A stretch of DNA of 64,000 nt. Source: Kitasatospora sp. NBC_00315 (GTDB lineage: Bacteria > Actinomycetota > Actinomycetes > Streptomycetales > Streptomycetaceae). Where the stretch lies: contig NZ_CP108025.1 in the NCBI RefSeq assembly GCF_041435095.1, forward strand, positions 3,038,001 to 3,102,000. Direction: 5' to 3'. Both the position numbers and the translations under genes were made by a program. Positions 25,477 to 34,835 of this stretch are shown piece after piece; the stretch's first letter is position 1, and each line of letters starts with the position of its first letter. The notes beneath the pieces are model-generated. The model did no database searches, had not been told where the DNA came from, and saw only the letters and a program-made list of their open reading frames with translations.

Positions 25477-26754
25477 ATGCGATCGGACGGCCCGGACGGG
25501 CGTCCCGGCGCGTCACCGGCCCCCCGAGAACAGGCGACCGCCCTGGCCGGCTGCGTGGCGTTGATCTCCCTGGTGGTCTTCGCGGTCCTGCGGCACTTCC
25601 AGCAGGTCTCGATGGTCGACATGCTGGTCTACCGGGCCGAGGGTGCGGCCGTGGTGACCGGCGGCGACCTGTACGCCATGCGGCTCCCCGGCTGGGACCT
25701 GCCCGCCACCTACCCGCCGTTCGCCGCGATGCTCTTCGTCCCCAGCACCTGGTTCGAGATCAGCACGCTGCGGATGCTGGTGATGCTCGTCAACATCGCG
25801 CTGCTCGCCCTGCTGGCCCATCTCTCCTTCCGGCTGGCCGGCTGGCCGGAGCGGCGGCTGCGACCGGCCGCAGTCCTGCTGGTCACCGGTTTCGGGGTCT
25901 GGCTGGAGCCCGTCTACACCACCCTCCAGTACGGGCAGGTCAACCTCGGCATCGCCTGCCTGGTGCTGTGGGACCTCACCCGCCCGGACAGCAGCCGGGC
26001 CAAGGGCATGGGTATCGGCCTGGCCGCCGCCATCAAGATCACACCGGGCCTGTTCGCGGTGTACCTGCTGCTCACCGGCCGGATCAGAGCGGCCGTGGTC
26101 TCCGGCGCGGCCTTCCTCGCCGCCACCCTGATCGGCGCGCTGGCGCTGCCCGGGGCCTCCTACGACTTCTGGACCAGGTACCTCTGGGACTCCCGCCGGG
26201 TCGGTGTGGTCGAACTCGTCGACAACCAGTCGGTGCGCGGAGCGGTCGCCCGACTGCTCAGCACCAACAACCCGGGGGCGGCCGGACTGGCCGCCGGCGC
26301 GGTGGTGGGACTGCTCGGTCTCACGGTGGCGGTCGCGGCCGGACGCTCCGAGCGGGTGCTGCGCCGGGCCGAGGCCTGGGGCACCGTGTGCACCGCGCTG
26401 ACCGCGCTGCTCATCTCGCCGATCAGCTGGACCCACCACTGGGTGTGGTGCGTGCCGCTGCTGGTCCTGCTCGCCGCGGAGGCCCAGGACCGGCCCCGGC
26501 GGCTGCTCCTCGGGCTGTCGCTGGCCGTGTTCCTCTCGTACGCCATGTGGCTGGTGCCGCACAGCTGGGGCCAGGGCATCGTCTGGTACTGGCAGCTGCC
26601 CTCCTCCCTGTACGCGCCGCTGGGGATCGTCGTCCTGCTGGTGACGGGCGTCCGTCTGCTCCGCCGCTCGCGCCGGGCCGCCGACGACGAGATGGACCGG
26701 ATGCTCCGGCTCGCCGAGCTGGAGCGCGACGCCTCCCTGATGGAACAGGCCTGA
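25477..26754 (+). CDS. GT87 family (DUF2029) polytopic glycosyltransferase
   Basis: 425-aa integral membrane GT-C-type enzyme, probably a polyprenyl-phosphate-mannose-dependent alpha-1,2-mannosyltransferase acting outside the membrane. About 10 membrane segments are visible. The family's early Asp motif lies in VSMVDMLVYRAEG, and TTLQYGQVNLGIACLVLWDL, AIKITPGLFAVYLLLT and WTHHWVWCVPLLVLL follow. ATG 25477 is chosen because GAAGG sits 6 nt before it; in-frame GTG 25456 or ATG 25405 are possible. The next gene starts one nucleotide after its stop, so the two form an operon. Confidence 0.85.
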   Translation: MRSDGPDGRPGASPAPREQATALAGCVALISLVVFAVLRHFQQVSMVDMLVYRAEGAAVVTGGDLYAMRLPGWDLPATYPPFAAMLFVPSTWFEISTLRMLVMLVNIALLALLAHLSFRLAGWPERRLRPAAVLLVTGFGVWLEPVYTTLQYGQVNLGIACLVLWDLTRPDSSRAKGMGIGLAAAIKITPGLFAVYLLLTGRIRAAVVSGAAFLAATLIGALALPGASYDFWTRYLWDSRRVGVVELVDNQSVRGAVARLLSTNNPGAAGLAAGAVVGLLGLTVAVAAGRSERVLRRAEAWGTVCTALTALLISPISWTHHWVWCVPLLVLLAAEAQDRPRRLLLGLSLAVFLSYAMWLVPHSWGQGIVWYWQLPSSLYAPLGIVVLLVTGVRLLRRSRRAADDEMDRMLRLAELERDASLMEQA

Positions 26755-26755
26755 C

Positions 26756-28375
26756 GTGACGACTCCCACCGCTGCCGGGCCCGCCCTCGCCGGAGCCCCC
26801 GCCGACGTCCGCGGACGCACGGCGGCGGCGCTCGGCACCCGGGCGCGGACGCTGCTGCTGAGCGCGCTGTGCTTCGCCGTCGCCTGCGCCATCGGCCTGC
26901 AGGGCTGGTACTCGGTCTCGCTGGGCGGCTTCGACCTCGGCATCTTCGACCAGGGCGTGCGCGGGTACGCGCACTTCGGGCTGCCGCTCTCTTCGCTGAA
27001 GAGCTATCACCACGAGTTCCCGCCCGGCTTCTCGCTGCTCGGCGACCACTTCTCGCCCGTGCTGGCCCTGCTCGCCCCGCTGTACTGGATCCGGGACGAC
27101 CCCCGGTCGCTGATCGTCGGCCAGGCGCTGCTGTTCGCGGCCGGTGTCCCGCTGATCCGGCGGATCACCGCGCGCTGCTTCGCCGAGGCCGACCCGCGGA
27201 CCGCCCGGCGCGCCGCCGACCTCGCCGGCCTGGCCCACGCCCTCGGCTGGCCGCTGCTGGTCGCCGCCAGGGTGGGCTTCCACGAGGTCGCCTTCGCGGT
27301 GCCGCTCACCCTGCTGATGCTGGAACGCGGCATGGCCCGCAGGTACACCGCCGCGGTGCTCGCCGCGCTCCTCCTCAGCTGCACCAAGGAGGACCTCGGG
27401 CTGATGGTGGGCGCGTACGGGCTGGTCCTGCTGCTGCGCTCCCGGCGGTCCGGGGACCGCGCCGGCCGTCTGACCGGCGCCGCACTGCTGGTCGGCGGGC
27501 CGCTCGTCTCGGCGGTGGCCATCACCTGGCTGATCCCGGCGATGGGCGGCGTGCCCGGCTACTACTGGAACTACCAGTCGCTCGGTCCGGACGCCGGCGG
27601 CGCCCTGCACCGTCTGCTCGGGGACCCGCTGCTGCTGGTCGGCGCCGCCTTCGACCAGCCGCTCAAGCCGCTGCTGCTGCTCTGGCTGTTCGGCACCCTG
27701 TTCCTGCTGCCGCTGCGGTCGGCCACCGTGCTGTGCGCGGTGCCGCTGCTGGCCGAGCGGATCCTGTCGACCAACCCCAACCACTGGTCGATCGCCCGCC
27801 ACTACGACGCCTTCCTGTGGCCGGTCCTGCTGACCGCCGTGATCGAGGTCGTCGGGCGGCACAGCGCGGCCGGCCGCACCGACCGCGGGGCCCGGCGGAC
27901 CCGCGCCCTGGGTCTCGCCGCCGCCGGCGTCACCCTGGCGGCCGCCCTCCCGCTCGGCCTGGCCTCGCTGGCGGTACCGGCCCACTGGCAGCCCAGGGTG
28001 AGCGAGGCGGCGCTGGTCCGGGCGGCCGCGCTGATTCCGGACGGCGCCTCGGTCGAGGCGGACAACCAGATCGCGCCCCGGCTGACGGCCAGAACCGACG
28101 TCGTCCTGGTGGACGGGACCCCGCGCGGCCGCGAGTACGTGCTCACCCGGGCGGACAAGCGGTCCTTCCCGTTCGCCACCGACCGGGAGCAGGCCGAGCG
28201 GATCCAGCTGCTGCTGGCCAACGGGTACCGGCAGATCTGGGCCGAGGACGGCGTCGTCCTGCTCCACCGTGAGAGCACCCGGCCCGTCCCCGGGGAGCAC
28301 GTGCCCGGACCGGACAGCACGCCGACGCAGGACACGGTCCCGTCCGACGTGGGCCACAACCTGTTCCGCGGCTGA
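26756..28375 (+). CDS. DUF2079 polytopic membrane protein
   Basis: 539-aa protein with about 10 membrane segments and a C-terminal soluble part from about residue 410. DUF2079 hallmarks: [24 protein letters not shown] near the N-terminus, then [17 protein letters not shown] and [17 protein letters not shown]. The family resembles GT-C glycosyltransferases with catalytic acidic residues in the first loop. GTG 26756 comes one base after the GT87 stop, so the pair probably acts in one extracytoplasmic glycosylation pathway. The substrate is unknown. Confidence 0.84.
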   Translation: MTTPTAAGPALAGAPADVRGRTAAALGTRARTLLLSALCFAVACAIGLQGWYSVSLGGFDLGIFDQGVRGYAHFGLPLSSLKSYHHEFPPGFSLLGDHFSPVLALLAPLYWIRDDPRSLIVGQALLFAAGVPLIRRITARCFAEADPRTARRAADLAGLAHALGWPLLVAARVGFHEVAFAVPLTLLMLERGMARRYTAAVLAALLLSCTKEDLGLMVGAYGLVLLLRSRRSGDRAGRLTGAALLVGGPLVSAVAITWLIPAMGGVPGYYWNYQSLGPDAGGALHRLLGDPLLLVGAAFDQPLKPLLLLWLFGTLFLLPLRSATVLCAVPLLAERILSTNPNHWSIARHYDAFLWPVLLTAVIEVVGRHSAAGRTDRGARRTRALGLAAAGVTLAAALPLGLASLAVPAHWQPRVSEAALVRAAALIPDGASVEADNQIAPRLTARTDVVLVDGTPRGREYVLTRADKRSFPFATDREQAERIQLLLANGYRQIWAEDGVVLLHRESTRPVPGEHVPGPDSTPTQDTVPSDVGHNLFRG

Positions 28376-28458
28376 CCCCGCCTGCCGGCCCGCCCCGCCC
28401 GCACGGCCGCTCCGGCGCGCGGGCGGGGCGGCCTCTCCGGGGCCGTAGGCTAGTGCCC

Positions 28459-29118
28459 ATGCGTCTCGTCATCGCCAAGTGCACCGTGGACTACGCGGGC
28501 CGGCTCGCTGCTCATCTGCCCTCCGCCGTGCGTCTGTTGATCCTCAAGGCCGACGGGAGCGTCAGCATCCACGCCGACGACCGCGCCTACAAGCCGCTCA
28601 ACTGGATGTCACCGCCGTGCTCCCTCAAGGAGACCGACGGCATCTGGACGGTCATGAACAAGGCCGGCGAGAAGCTGATCATCACGCTGGAGGAGGTGCT
28701 CCACGACTCCTCGCACGAGCTCGGGGTGGATCCCGGACTCATCAAGGACGGCGTCGAGGCGCACCTGCAGGAGCTGCTGGCCGACCGGATGGAGGTGCTC
28801 GGCAGCGGCTGGTCCCTGATCCGCCGCGAGTACCCGACCGCGATCGGCCCCGTCGACATCCTCTGCCGCGACTCCGACGGCGCCACGGTCGCCGTGGAGA
28901 TCAAGCGGCGCGGCGAGATCGACGGTGTCGAGCAGCTCACCCGCTACCTGGAACTCCTCAACCGCGACCCGCTGCTCGCCCCGGTCAAGGGCGTCTTCGC
29001 CGCGCAGGAGATCAAGCCCCAGGCCCGCGTGCTGGCCACCGACCGGGGCATCGGCTGCGTGGTGCTGGACTACAACGAGCTGCGCGGCATCGACGACGAC
29101 AAGCTGAAGCTGTTCTGA
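28459..29118 (+). CDS. nucS: Mismatch-specific endonuclease NucS/EndoMS
   Basis: 219-aa nuclease that carries out the MutS/MutL-independent mismatch repair of actinobacteria by making double-strand cuts at mismatches. The N-terminal DNA-binding/dimerisation domain begins [21 protein letters not shown]. The RecB-like catalytic motif comprises [12 protein letters not shown] and VAVEIKRRG (D...E-x-K), followed by QLTRYLE. The C-terminal KLKLF matches the short tail reported to bind the DnaN sliding clamp. ATG 28459 fits the conserved start; an in-frame GTG two codons earlier is less likely. Confidence 0.95.
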   Translation: MRLVIAKCTVDYAGRLAAHLPSAVRLLILKADGSVSIHADDRAYKPLNWMSPPCSLKETDGIWTVMNKAGEKLIITLEEVLHDSSHELGVDPGLIKDGVEAHLQELLADRMEVLGSGWSLIRREYPTAIGPVDILCRDSDGATVAVEIKRRGEIDGVEQLTRYLELLNRDPLLAPVKGVFAAQEIKPQARVLATDRGIGCVVLDYNELRGIDDDKLKLF

Positions 29119-29119
29119 C

Positions 29120-29181
29120 CCGTCGGCACCGACCGGCGCTGCCGACGGTGATCCTCGGCTGCTGCCGACGGTGGTCCTCGG
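29120..29181. terminator. Hairpin with duplicated right arm after nucS
   Basis: CCGTCGGCA (29120-29128) pairs with TGCCGACGG (29140-29148). The segment 29138-29158 is then repeated almost exactly at 29161-29181 (one mismatch), giving a second possible right arm at 29163-29171. It lies between convergent genes. Confidence 0.6.
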
Positions 29182-29184
29182 ACG

Positions 29185-31410
29185 CTAGGGGGTGCCGCTC
29201 GCGCTGGCCGTGGCCGAAGGGCTGGCCGACGCGCTCGGCGACGGCGAGGCCGAGGGGGACGGCGACGGCGGGGGCGGACTGCTCGGCGACGGCACGACCG
29301 GCGGCCGGGAGGCGGACCCCGACGACGGGGCGACCGGGCTCGCGCTCGGCGACTTCGTCGCCTTCTTCGGTGAGGCGGAGGCCGACGGCGAGCCCGAAGG
29401 GGCCGTGACCGCGCTGCTGCTGCCCGACGGTGACGGCGAGGCGGCGGCGCTGTCGCCGGCCGAGGCGCTGTCGGTGTCCGAGGGCTCGCCGCTCGGGCTC
29501 GGCAGGACGAGATCGCCGCTGACGCCGCTGTCGCCGTCCATGGTGCCGTTGTGGGTCGGCGTCCCGCTCGCGTCCTGCCCGGCCACGCTCAGTCCGACCG
29601 CCGTACCCAGCACGCCGAGCGCGAGCACGGCGGCCGACGCGGCGAGCACGGCCCGGCTGCGGCGGCCGCGCGCGCCCGGGAGCACCCCGAACCGCCAGGG
29701 CACGTGGGTGGCGATGGCCCGGATGACGGGCCGGCGTCCGCTGGTGGGAACGGCCTTGTCGAGCATCGGGAGCTGACGGGTCTCGTCACGCAGGAGGTCC
29801 AGCATCCGGCGGACGGGCGCACTGCCGCGCGGCTCGCCGAGCGCGGTCCGCAGGGCGAGCGCCGCCTCCAGCTCCGCGACGGCCCGCTGGGAGGCGCCGA
29901 CGCACAGCGCGTGCACGCCCAACTCGTGGTGGAACCATGCCTCGTCCGTACCGGAGGCCAGCGCGCGGGCGGCCTCCAGCCCGAGCTGCAGGGCACGCTC
30001 CCAGGCCCCCCAGCGCAGGGCCAGCGCGAGGGCCGGCGCGGCCGCCCGGGCGAGCCGCAGGACGGCCTCGGGCCGGCCGGCCTCGCGGTCGGCGAGCATC
30101 GCACCGATCACCACCTCGGCCTCGGCGGCGATCTGTTCGGTGCCGACCGAGGAGTGACCGACCCACCAGGCGAAGTGGGTGGCCGCGCCGTTGGTGCTGC
30201 CGGCCGTCGGCCAGTGCGGCTCCAGGAGCTCCAACGCACCTGCGGTGAGCCGGTGGTGGCCGCCGATGGAGACCGCGAGGCCGCAGTCGGCCAGCTCGTG
30301 CAGGGCGCTCTCGCCCTGGCCCACGTCGATCAGCGCGGGCAGGTGGGGCGCGGTGGGGCACTCGCCGCCCAGGGCCACCGCGAGGCGTAGCACGGCCTGC
30401 GCCGGTTCGCTGAGACCCTCCGCCAGCCGCAGCGCGGGAGCGGCGCTCTCGGCGACCGTCGGCAACGGGACGGTACGCCGCAGTTCGGCCTCGCGGACCA
30501 TCGGGTCCTCGTCCACGACGGGGTGCTCGACCGCTCCGAAGACGCCCCGGCGGTCCTCCTCCGCGGCGACCAGGGCGTCCACCGCGACGTCCCGCTGGCG
30601 CAGCAGCGCGGCCGCCTGGACGAAGCGCAGCGGCAGCCCCTCGGACTCGAACCAGAGGTCCACCGCCCAGGCCCGCTCGGTGTCGTCCAGCACCCGGCCG
30701 GCCAGCCGGGAGGTCAGCGCCAGGCAGGCGGCCCGGGACAGGCCCGCCACCAGGTGGTCCTCCAGCCGGGAGTCCAGCGCGAGGGCCGGGCTGTCGGGGG
30801 CGACCGAGAGCAGGAAGGCGCAGTCCGGGGCGGCCGCCAGCAGGCTCTCCAACTCCTCGCCGGCCGACTCGACCTCGTCGATCACCACGATCGCGCCGAC
30901 GCTCCCGAGGTGCCGGGCGAGCTGCTGCGGATCCGGCCGGTAGCCGGGGGTGCGGTGGGTGGCGGCGAACAGCGCCTGGAGCAGGTCGGCCGTGGTGCGG
31001 CGGTGGCCGCAGAGCTGGACGACACCGTCGGGGGCGAGTGCGCCGGCGGCCTCCGCGACGGCGGAGAGCAGCGCGCTGCGGCCCGACCCGGCCTGGCCGA
31101 CCAGGCGAACCGAACGGCCCGCGCCCAGCTTGCCGAGCAGTTGGGCGACATCGGCCTCGCGGTCCAGCAGCGGCAGGTCGGCGCGGGCCGAACCGAGGGC
31201 CAGCGGGCCGACGGCGGGGCTGGGGCCGAGCGGTCCACGGGTCTGGTCGCGCCGTTCGGCGCGGCGCGGGCGGGGCTTCCACTCCTCGGGGCACGGCCGG
31301 GCCTCGGAGCCCTCGGCGGCACCGATGGTCACCAGCAGGGTGCCGGAGACCAGTTCGCCGGTACGCGGGCGTGCGCCCTCCTGCCTGAACTCACCGGATG
31401 GCTGTCCCAC
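29185..31410 (-). CDS. P-loop ATPase with helical repeats, one membrane span and Ser/Pro-rich tail
   Basis: 741-aa protein of unknown function. The first 60 residues contain GELVSGTLLVTIGAAEGSE. The P-loop GQAGSGRS is at 105-112 and the Walker B-like AIVVIDEVESAG is near 175. A winged-helix/TPR-like helical region runs to about 560. One transmembrane helix is at about 590-611 (AVLAASAAVLALGVLG), followed by 130 residues rich in Ser, Pro and Ala, likely outside the cell. The architecture recalls STAND/AAA signalling ATPases tethered to the membrane. The start is GTG 31410 with GGAG 6 nt upstream. Confidence 0.8.
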   Translation of the reverse strand: MGQPSGEFRQEGARPRTGELVSGTLLVTIGAAEGSEARPCPEEWKPRPRRAERRDQTRGPLGPSPAVGPLALGSARADLPLLDREADVAQLLGKLGAGRSVRLVGQAGSGRSALLSAVAEAAGALAPDGVVQLCGHRRTTADLLQALFAATHRTPGYRPDPQQLARHLGSVGAIVVIDEVESAGEELESLLAAAPDCAFLLSVAPDSPALALDSRLEDHLVAGLSRAACLALTSRLAGRVLDDTERAWAVDLWFESEGLPLRFVQAAALLRQRDVAVDALVAAEEDRRGVFGAVEHPVVDEDPMVREAELRRTVPLPTVAESAAPALRLAEGLSEPAQAVLRLAVALGGECPTAPHLPALIDVGQGESALHELADCGLAVSIGGHHRLTAGALELLEPHWPTAGSTNGAATHFAWWVGHSSVGTEQIAAEAEVVIGAMLADREAGRPEAVLRLARAAAPALALALRWGAWERALQLGLEAARALASGTDEAWFHHELGVHALCVGASQRAVAELEAALALRTALGEPRGSAPVRRMLDLLRDETRQLPMLDKAVPTSGRRPVIRAIATHVPWRFGVLPGARGRRSRAVLAASAAVLALGVLGTAVGLSVAGQDASGTPTHNGTMDGDSGVSGDLVLPSPSGEPSDTDSASAGDSAAASPSPSGSSSAVTAPSGSPSASASPKKATKSPSASPVAPSSGSASRPPVVPSPSSPPPPSPSPSASPSPSASASPSATASASGTP

Positions 31411-31795
31411 GTTGTGCTCCGCCCATGCTCGGCCACCCGCCGACGGGCCGGGGCGCTGACGTCATCGAGAGGCCGTACGGGCGCGGACCGGGGCCCCGTG
31501 GCCGTCTCCTGACCGCAGACTCTCGCACATTCGTGCCCCACTGTGCAGCGCGGCCCCTCACCGGAGCGCACCGCGGCGGTCCGACGGGCCCGTACGCACC
31601 CGATGCGCACCCGATCGGCACGCGATGGGCACCGATCGGGGTCACCGGACCCGACCGGACGTGACCGGTGGGACGGGCGGGGCGGGGCGGGCCCTGTGGG
31701 GCGGGGATCGGGGTCGGGCGCGGGGCGGGCGGGCCGACGGGGCAGATGCGACGGGAGCGGGCCGGCCGGGGGAGGACGGAGACCGGCGGCCGGAC
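31411..31795. other. Intergenic region between ATPase and STAS genes
   Basis: 385 bp. It contains short imperfect repeats (ACCGATCGGGGTC-type and GGGCGGGGCGGGGC runs) but no convincing gene or clear promoter. The ATPase promoter should lie at the left end. Confidence 0.4.
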
Positions 31796-32167
31796 CTAGA
31801 GCAGCGGGGCCGCGAGCGGCTGGGGCGTCACCGCGCCGAGGCCGGGCAGGGTGGCGCCGCGGGCATCCGAGACGGCGCCCTCGACCGCCAGGATGCGGTG
31901 CAGCCGGGTGGCCACCAGCAGGCGCTGCAGCTGAGCGGGCACCGCCCGCAGGACGATCCGGCGGCCGAGCCGGCCGGCCCGGCGGTGGGTCCCCATGATC
32001 ACTCCGAGCCCGGTGGCGTCCCAGGACTCCAGACGGCCGAGGTCCAGCACGAGGTCGCCCTGGCCGCCGTCGACGGCCTGGTGGAGGCGGACCCTGGCAT
32101 CGGCGGCACTGCGCACGTCGAGGTGGCCTTCGAGGGCCAGGGCCGTGTGGTCACCGATGATGCGCAT
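31796..32167 (-). CDS. STAS-domain protein (anti-sigma factor antagonist-like)
   Basis: 123-aa single STAS domain. Start ATG 32167 has the perfect Shine-Dalgarno GGAGGAGGAG. In SpoIIAA-type antagonists the phosphoacceptor is Ser in DSSGLG; here the motif is WDATGLGVIMG with Thr52 at that place, which could still be phosphorylated. LVLDLGRLESWDA and GRRIVLRAVPAQLQRLL complete the fold. No partner kinase (RsbW/SpoIIAB-like) or sigma gene lies in the window, so the pathway is unknown. Confidence 0.83.
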   Translation of the reverse strand: MRIIGDHTALALEGHLDVRSAADARVRLHQAVDGGQGDLVLDLGRLESWDATGLGVIMGTHRRAGRLGRRIVLRAVPAQLQRLLVATRLHRILAVEGAVSDARGATLPGLGAVTPQPLAAPLL

Positions 32168-32610
32168 GCTCTCCTCCTCCGCTCGCAGGCCTGCCCACGG
32201 GCTTCGTCCTGACACCGGCCGCACGCCGGGTGTCCGGCCGTCGGCCGGACCGGCTGCTCCGATGTCCGACCCGTGCCGCCGCGGCGGTCCGGTCGGGTGG
32301 AGGCGGGCGGGCGTCCTCCCCGCACACCGGCACCCGGCGGTCGCACCGGGGCTCCCCCTCATCTGACGGTGAAGCAGCTCCGCAGGTTGCTGTTACCGCG
32401 CAGATCTGAAGCAACTTCACTCGTCCGAGGGAATATACGCAGGAAGTCCCCATACCTACGCTCGATTACCGCCCAAATCACCCGTCTGCGGCAGCTGCGT
32501 GAGGAAACTCACCCGTCCAGGGCCGGGCAGGCCGTACGATGTGCGGCCGGCCCGACCCACGTGACCCACGTGACCCACCCGACCCACCGGCCCGGACGGG
32601 GCGCGGTCAC
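32168..32610. other. Intergenic region upstream of the STAS gene, with 9-bp tandem repeat
   Basis: 443 bp without a gene. The stretch 32360-32480 is less GC-rich and should hold the STAS promoter (minus strand); TATATT can be read there on the minus strand as a -10, but I cannot pair it with a convincing -35. Four 9-bp units (CCGACCCAC, GTGACCCAC twice, CCGACCCAC) lie at 32552-32587. Confidence 0.45.
32552..32587. repeat. Tandem repeat, 4 x 9 bp
   Basis: Four contiguous units sharing GACCCAC, the two middle ones identical (GTGACCCAC) and the outer two identical (CCGACCCAC). Located just downstream of the 3-hydroxybutyryl-CoA dehydrogenase gene. Confidence 0.85.
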
Positions 32611-33480
32611 TCAGTTGCCCTCGTACGGGTAGAAGCCGCGGCCGCTCTTGCGGCCGAGATCCCCCGCCGTGACCATCCGCGCCATGATCTCCGGCGCGGC
32701 GAACTTCTCGTCCTGGGTCTCGGCGTAGATGTTGCGGGCGGCGTGCAGCAGGATGTCGACGCCGGTGAGGTCGGCGGTCTGCAGCGGTCCCATCGGGTGA
32801 CCGAAGCCGAGCCGGCAGGCGGTGTCGATGTCCTCGGCGGAGGCCACACCCGACTCGAAGAGCTTCGCCGCCTCGACGACCAGGGCGGTGATCAGGCGGG
32901 TGGTGACGAAGCCGGCGACGTCGCGGTTGACCACGACCACCTCCTTGCCCACCCCCTCGGCGAACTCCCGGGCCACCGCGAGCGCGTGGTCGCCCGTCTT
33001 GTAACCGCGCACCAGCTCGACCAGCTTCATCATCGGCACCGGCGAGAAGAAGTGCACCCCGACCACGGATTCGGGCCGCTCGGTCGCGGCGGCGATCCGG
33101 GTGATCGGGATCGCCGAGGTGTTGGAGGCCAGTACCGCGCCGTCCTTGGCGATCTTGTCGAGCTCCCGGAAGACGCCCTCCTTGACGTCCAGACGCTCGA
33201 ACACGGCCTCGACCACGATGTCGGCCTCGGACACGGCGCCGAGGTCGGTGGTGGTGGTGATCCGGCCGAGCGCCGCCTCGGCGGCCTCGGGGGTGAGCCT
33301 CCCCTTCGAGACGAACCTGTCGAACGAGGCGCGGATGCCGTCCAGGCCGCGCCGCAGGGCCTCGTCGGTGACGTCGCGCAGCACCACCGGGTGCCCGGCC
33401 TGCGCGGAGACCTGCGCGATGCCCGCGCCCATCAGTCCGGCACCGATCACGGCGATCTGCTTGCTGGGTACGTTGCTCAT
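32611..33480 (-). CDS. 3-hydroxybutyryl-CoA dehydrogenase
   Basis: 289-aa NAD(P)-dependent dehydrogenase that reduces acetoacetyl-CoA to 3-hydroxybutyryl-CoA or the reverse. The Rossmann motif AVIGAGLMGAGIAQ is at the N-terminus; ASNTSAIPITRIA, the catalytic His in VGVHFFSPVPMMKLVE, VVVNRDVAGFVTTRL and the C-terminal GRGFYPYEG are typical. ATG 33480 has GGGAGAG upstream. With the thiolase at 9547 it would connect acetyl-CoA to the butyryl-CoA and ethylmalonyl-CoA routes that feed IcmA. Confidence 0.93.
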   Translation of the reverse strand: MSNVPSKQIAVIGAGLMGAGIAQVSAQAGHPVVLRDVTDEALRRGLDGIRASFDRFVSKGRLTPEAAEAALGRITTTTDLGAVSEADIVVEAVFERLDVKEGVFRELDKIAKDGAVLASNTSAIPITRIAAATERPESVVGVHFFSPVPMMKLVELVRGYKTGDHALAVAREFAEGVGKEVVVVNRDVAGFVTTRLITALVVEAAKLFESGVASAEDIDTACRLGFGHPMGPLQTADLTGVDILLHAARNIYAETQDEKFAAPEIMARMVTAGDLGRKSGRGFYPYEGN

Positions 33481-33693
33481 GGCTGCTCTCCCGGGTGCTG
33501 TCCGTCCGCCCGTCCCCACCGGGAACTCGTGGATCCCGTGGGCTCCGGGCAGTGCCTGAAGGCGGCCCAGGGCAGGGGTGACCCTCCGGAGCCGCGCCGC
33601 TCATCGCCGGACTCTAACGCCCCCGCAGGCTCCGTGGTGAGATTGGCCGGTGTGATCTGCGCCCGGCGAGGCGCACTACCCGGAGGGCCGATC

Positions 33694-34011
33694 GTGCGGA
33701 CGCTGGCGTTCCTGCTGCTGAGTTTCGGCGTGCTCGCGGTACTCGTCCTGCTGCTGCGCTGGACGTACGGCAGCGGCACCTCCCTGGTGGCCCGGCGCCC
33801 GCGCACCGGCCGACCGGACGAGTACGGACTGCTGGTCGCCGTCTGCGACCCGGCCGACGCCGCCGAGGCACGGCGGTCGGCCGCCCTGCTCGCCGCGGCC
33901 GGCCTGCGCCACACCCTGGTGCGGACCGCCGACGGACTGCGGCTGATGGTCTGGCCCGCCGACGAGGCGGCCGCCAGGGCCGTTCTGCGGCGGGACGGAC
34001 GACGGGACTGA
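33694..34011 (+). CDS. Small single-pass membrane protein, 105 aa
   Basis: GTG 33694 is preceded by GGAGGG at 33682-33687, 6 nt away. The N-terminal membrane helix (VRTLAFLLLSFGVLAVLVLLL, about residues 4-22) is followed by a soluble domain with DEYGLLVAVCDPADAAEARRSAALL and RTADGLRLMVWPADEAAARAVL. This looks like a small ferredoxin-like or SPOR-like alpha/beta fold. No function is known. It is divergent from the 3-hydroxybutyryl-CoA dehydrogenase gene. Confidence 0.75.
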   Translation: MRTLAFLLLSFGVLAVLVLLLRWTYGSGTSLVARRPRTGRPDEYGLLVAVCDPADAAEARRSAALLAAAGLRHTLVRTADGLRLMVWPADEAAARAVLRRDGRRD

Positions 34012-34181
34012 CGACCGCGCCGACGACCGGGCCGGGACGGGCCGGTGACGGAGCCGGTGACAGCGCCGGTGACGGGGCCGGACAGCGACGGTGACGGGGC
34101 CGGACAGCGAGAGGCGGCACTCCGGGCGACGTCCGGCGGCAGCCCCTGCGGCGCCCACCGCGCCCACCGCGCCTACCGCGC

Positions 34182-34835
34182 CTACCGCGCGACGAGTCCC
34201 AAGTCCTGCGCCAGGATGGCCGCCTGGACCCGGCTGCGCAGACCGAGCTTGGCCAGGATCCGGCTGACGTGCGTCTTGGTGGTGGCCTCCGCCATCTCCA
34301 GCCGGGCCGCGATCTCGCCGTTCGACAGGCCCGCGCCGATGCAGCGCAGCACCTCCCGCTCGCGCGGCGTCAGCCCGCCCACCGCCTCGCGGGCCTCGGC
34401 GCCCACCGGCCGCCCCGGGCGGGCGAAGGTGCCGATCAGCCGCCTGGTCACCGAGGGCGCCAGCATGCCGTCCCCGCGCGCCACCGTGCGGACGCCCTCG
34501 ACCAGGGCGTCCGCCTCCAGGTCCTTGAGCAGGAAGCCGGCCGCGCCGGCCCGCAGCGCCCCGTAGACGTACTCGTCGAGGTCGAAGGTCGTGAGCACCA
34601 GCACCTGGGCCGCTCCCGCCTCCACCACCCGGCGGGTCGCCGACACCCCGTCGAGGCGGGGCATCTGGACGTCCATCAGCACCACGTCGGGCCGCAGCTC
34701 CAGCGCCAGGCGCACCGCCTCCTCGCCGTCGGCGGCCTGCCCCACCACCTCGATGTCCGGTTCGGCCCGCAGGATCATCACCAGGGCGGCCCGCACCGCC
34801 GCCTGGTCCTCGGCCACCAGGATCCGCACCGTCAT
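34182..34835 (-). CDS. NarL/LuxR-type two-component response regulator
   Basis: 217-aa regulator. The receiver domain starts MTVRILVAEDQAAVRAAL with acidic E9/D10 and the phosphoacceptor Asp55 in VVLMDVQMPRLDG, and the conserved Thr and Lys follow in LVLTTFD and LLKD. The LuxR-type HTH (LTPREREVLRCIGAGLSNGEIAARL, then ATTKTHVSRILAKL) occupies the C-terminus. Its ATG overlaps the kinase stop as ATGA (34832-34835), so the pair is translationally coupled. Targets are unknown. Confidence 0.94.
   Translation of the reverse strand: MTVRILVAEDQAAVRAALVMILRAEPDIEVVGQAADGEEAVRLALELRPDVVLMDVQMPRLDGVSATRRVVEAGAAQVLVLTTFDLDEYVYGALRAGAAGFLLKDLEADALVEGVRTVARGDGMLAPSVTRRLIGTFARPGRPVGAEAREAVGGLTPREREVLRCIGAGLSNGEIAARLEMAEATTKTHVSRILAKLGLRSRVQAAILAQDLGLVAR

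Noticed and set aside
32360..32480. Sigma-B type promoter for the STAS gene
   Set aside because: AGGTAT is present, but the -35 GTTT-like element is 3-4 bases off in spacing and one base off in sequence.
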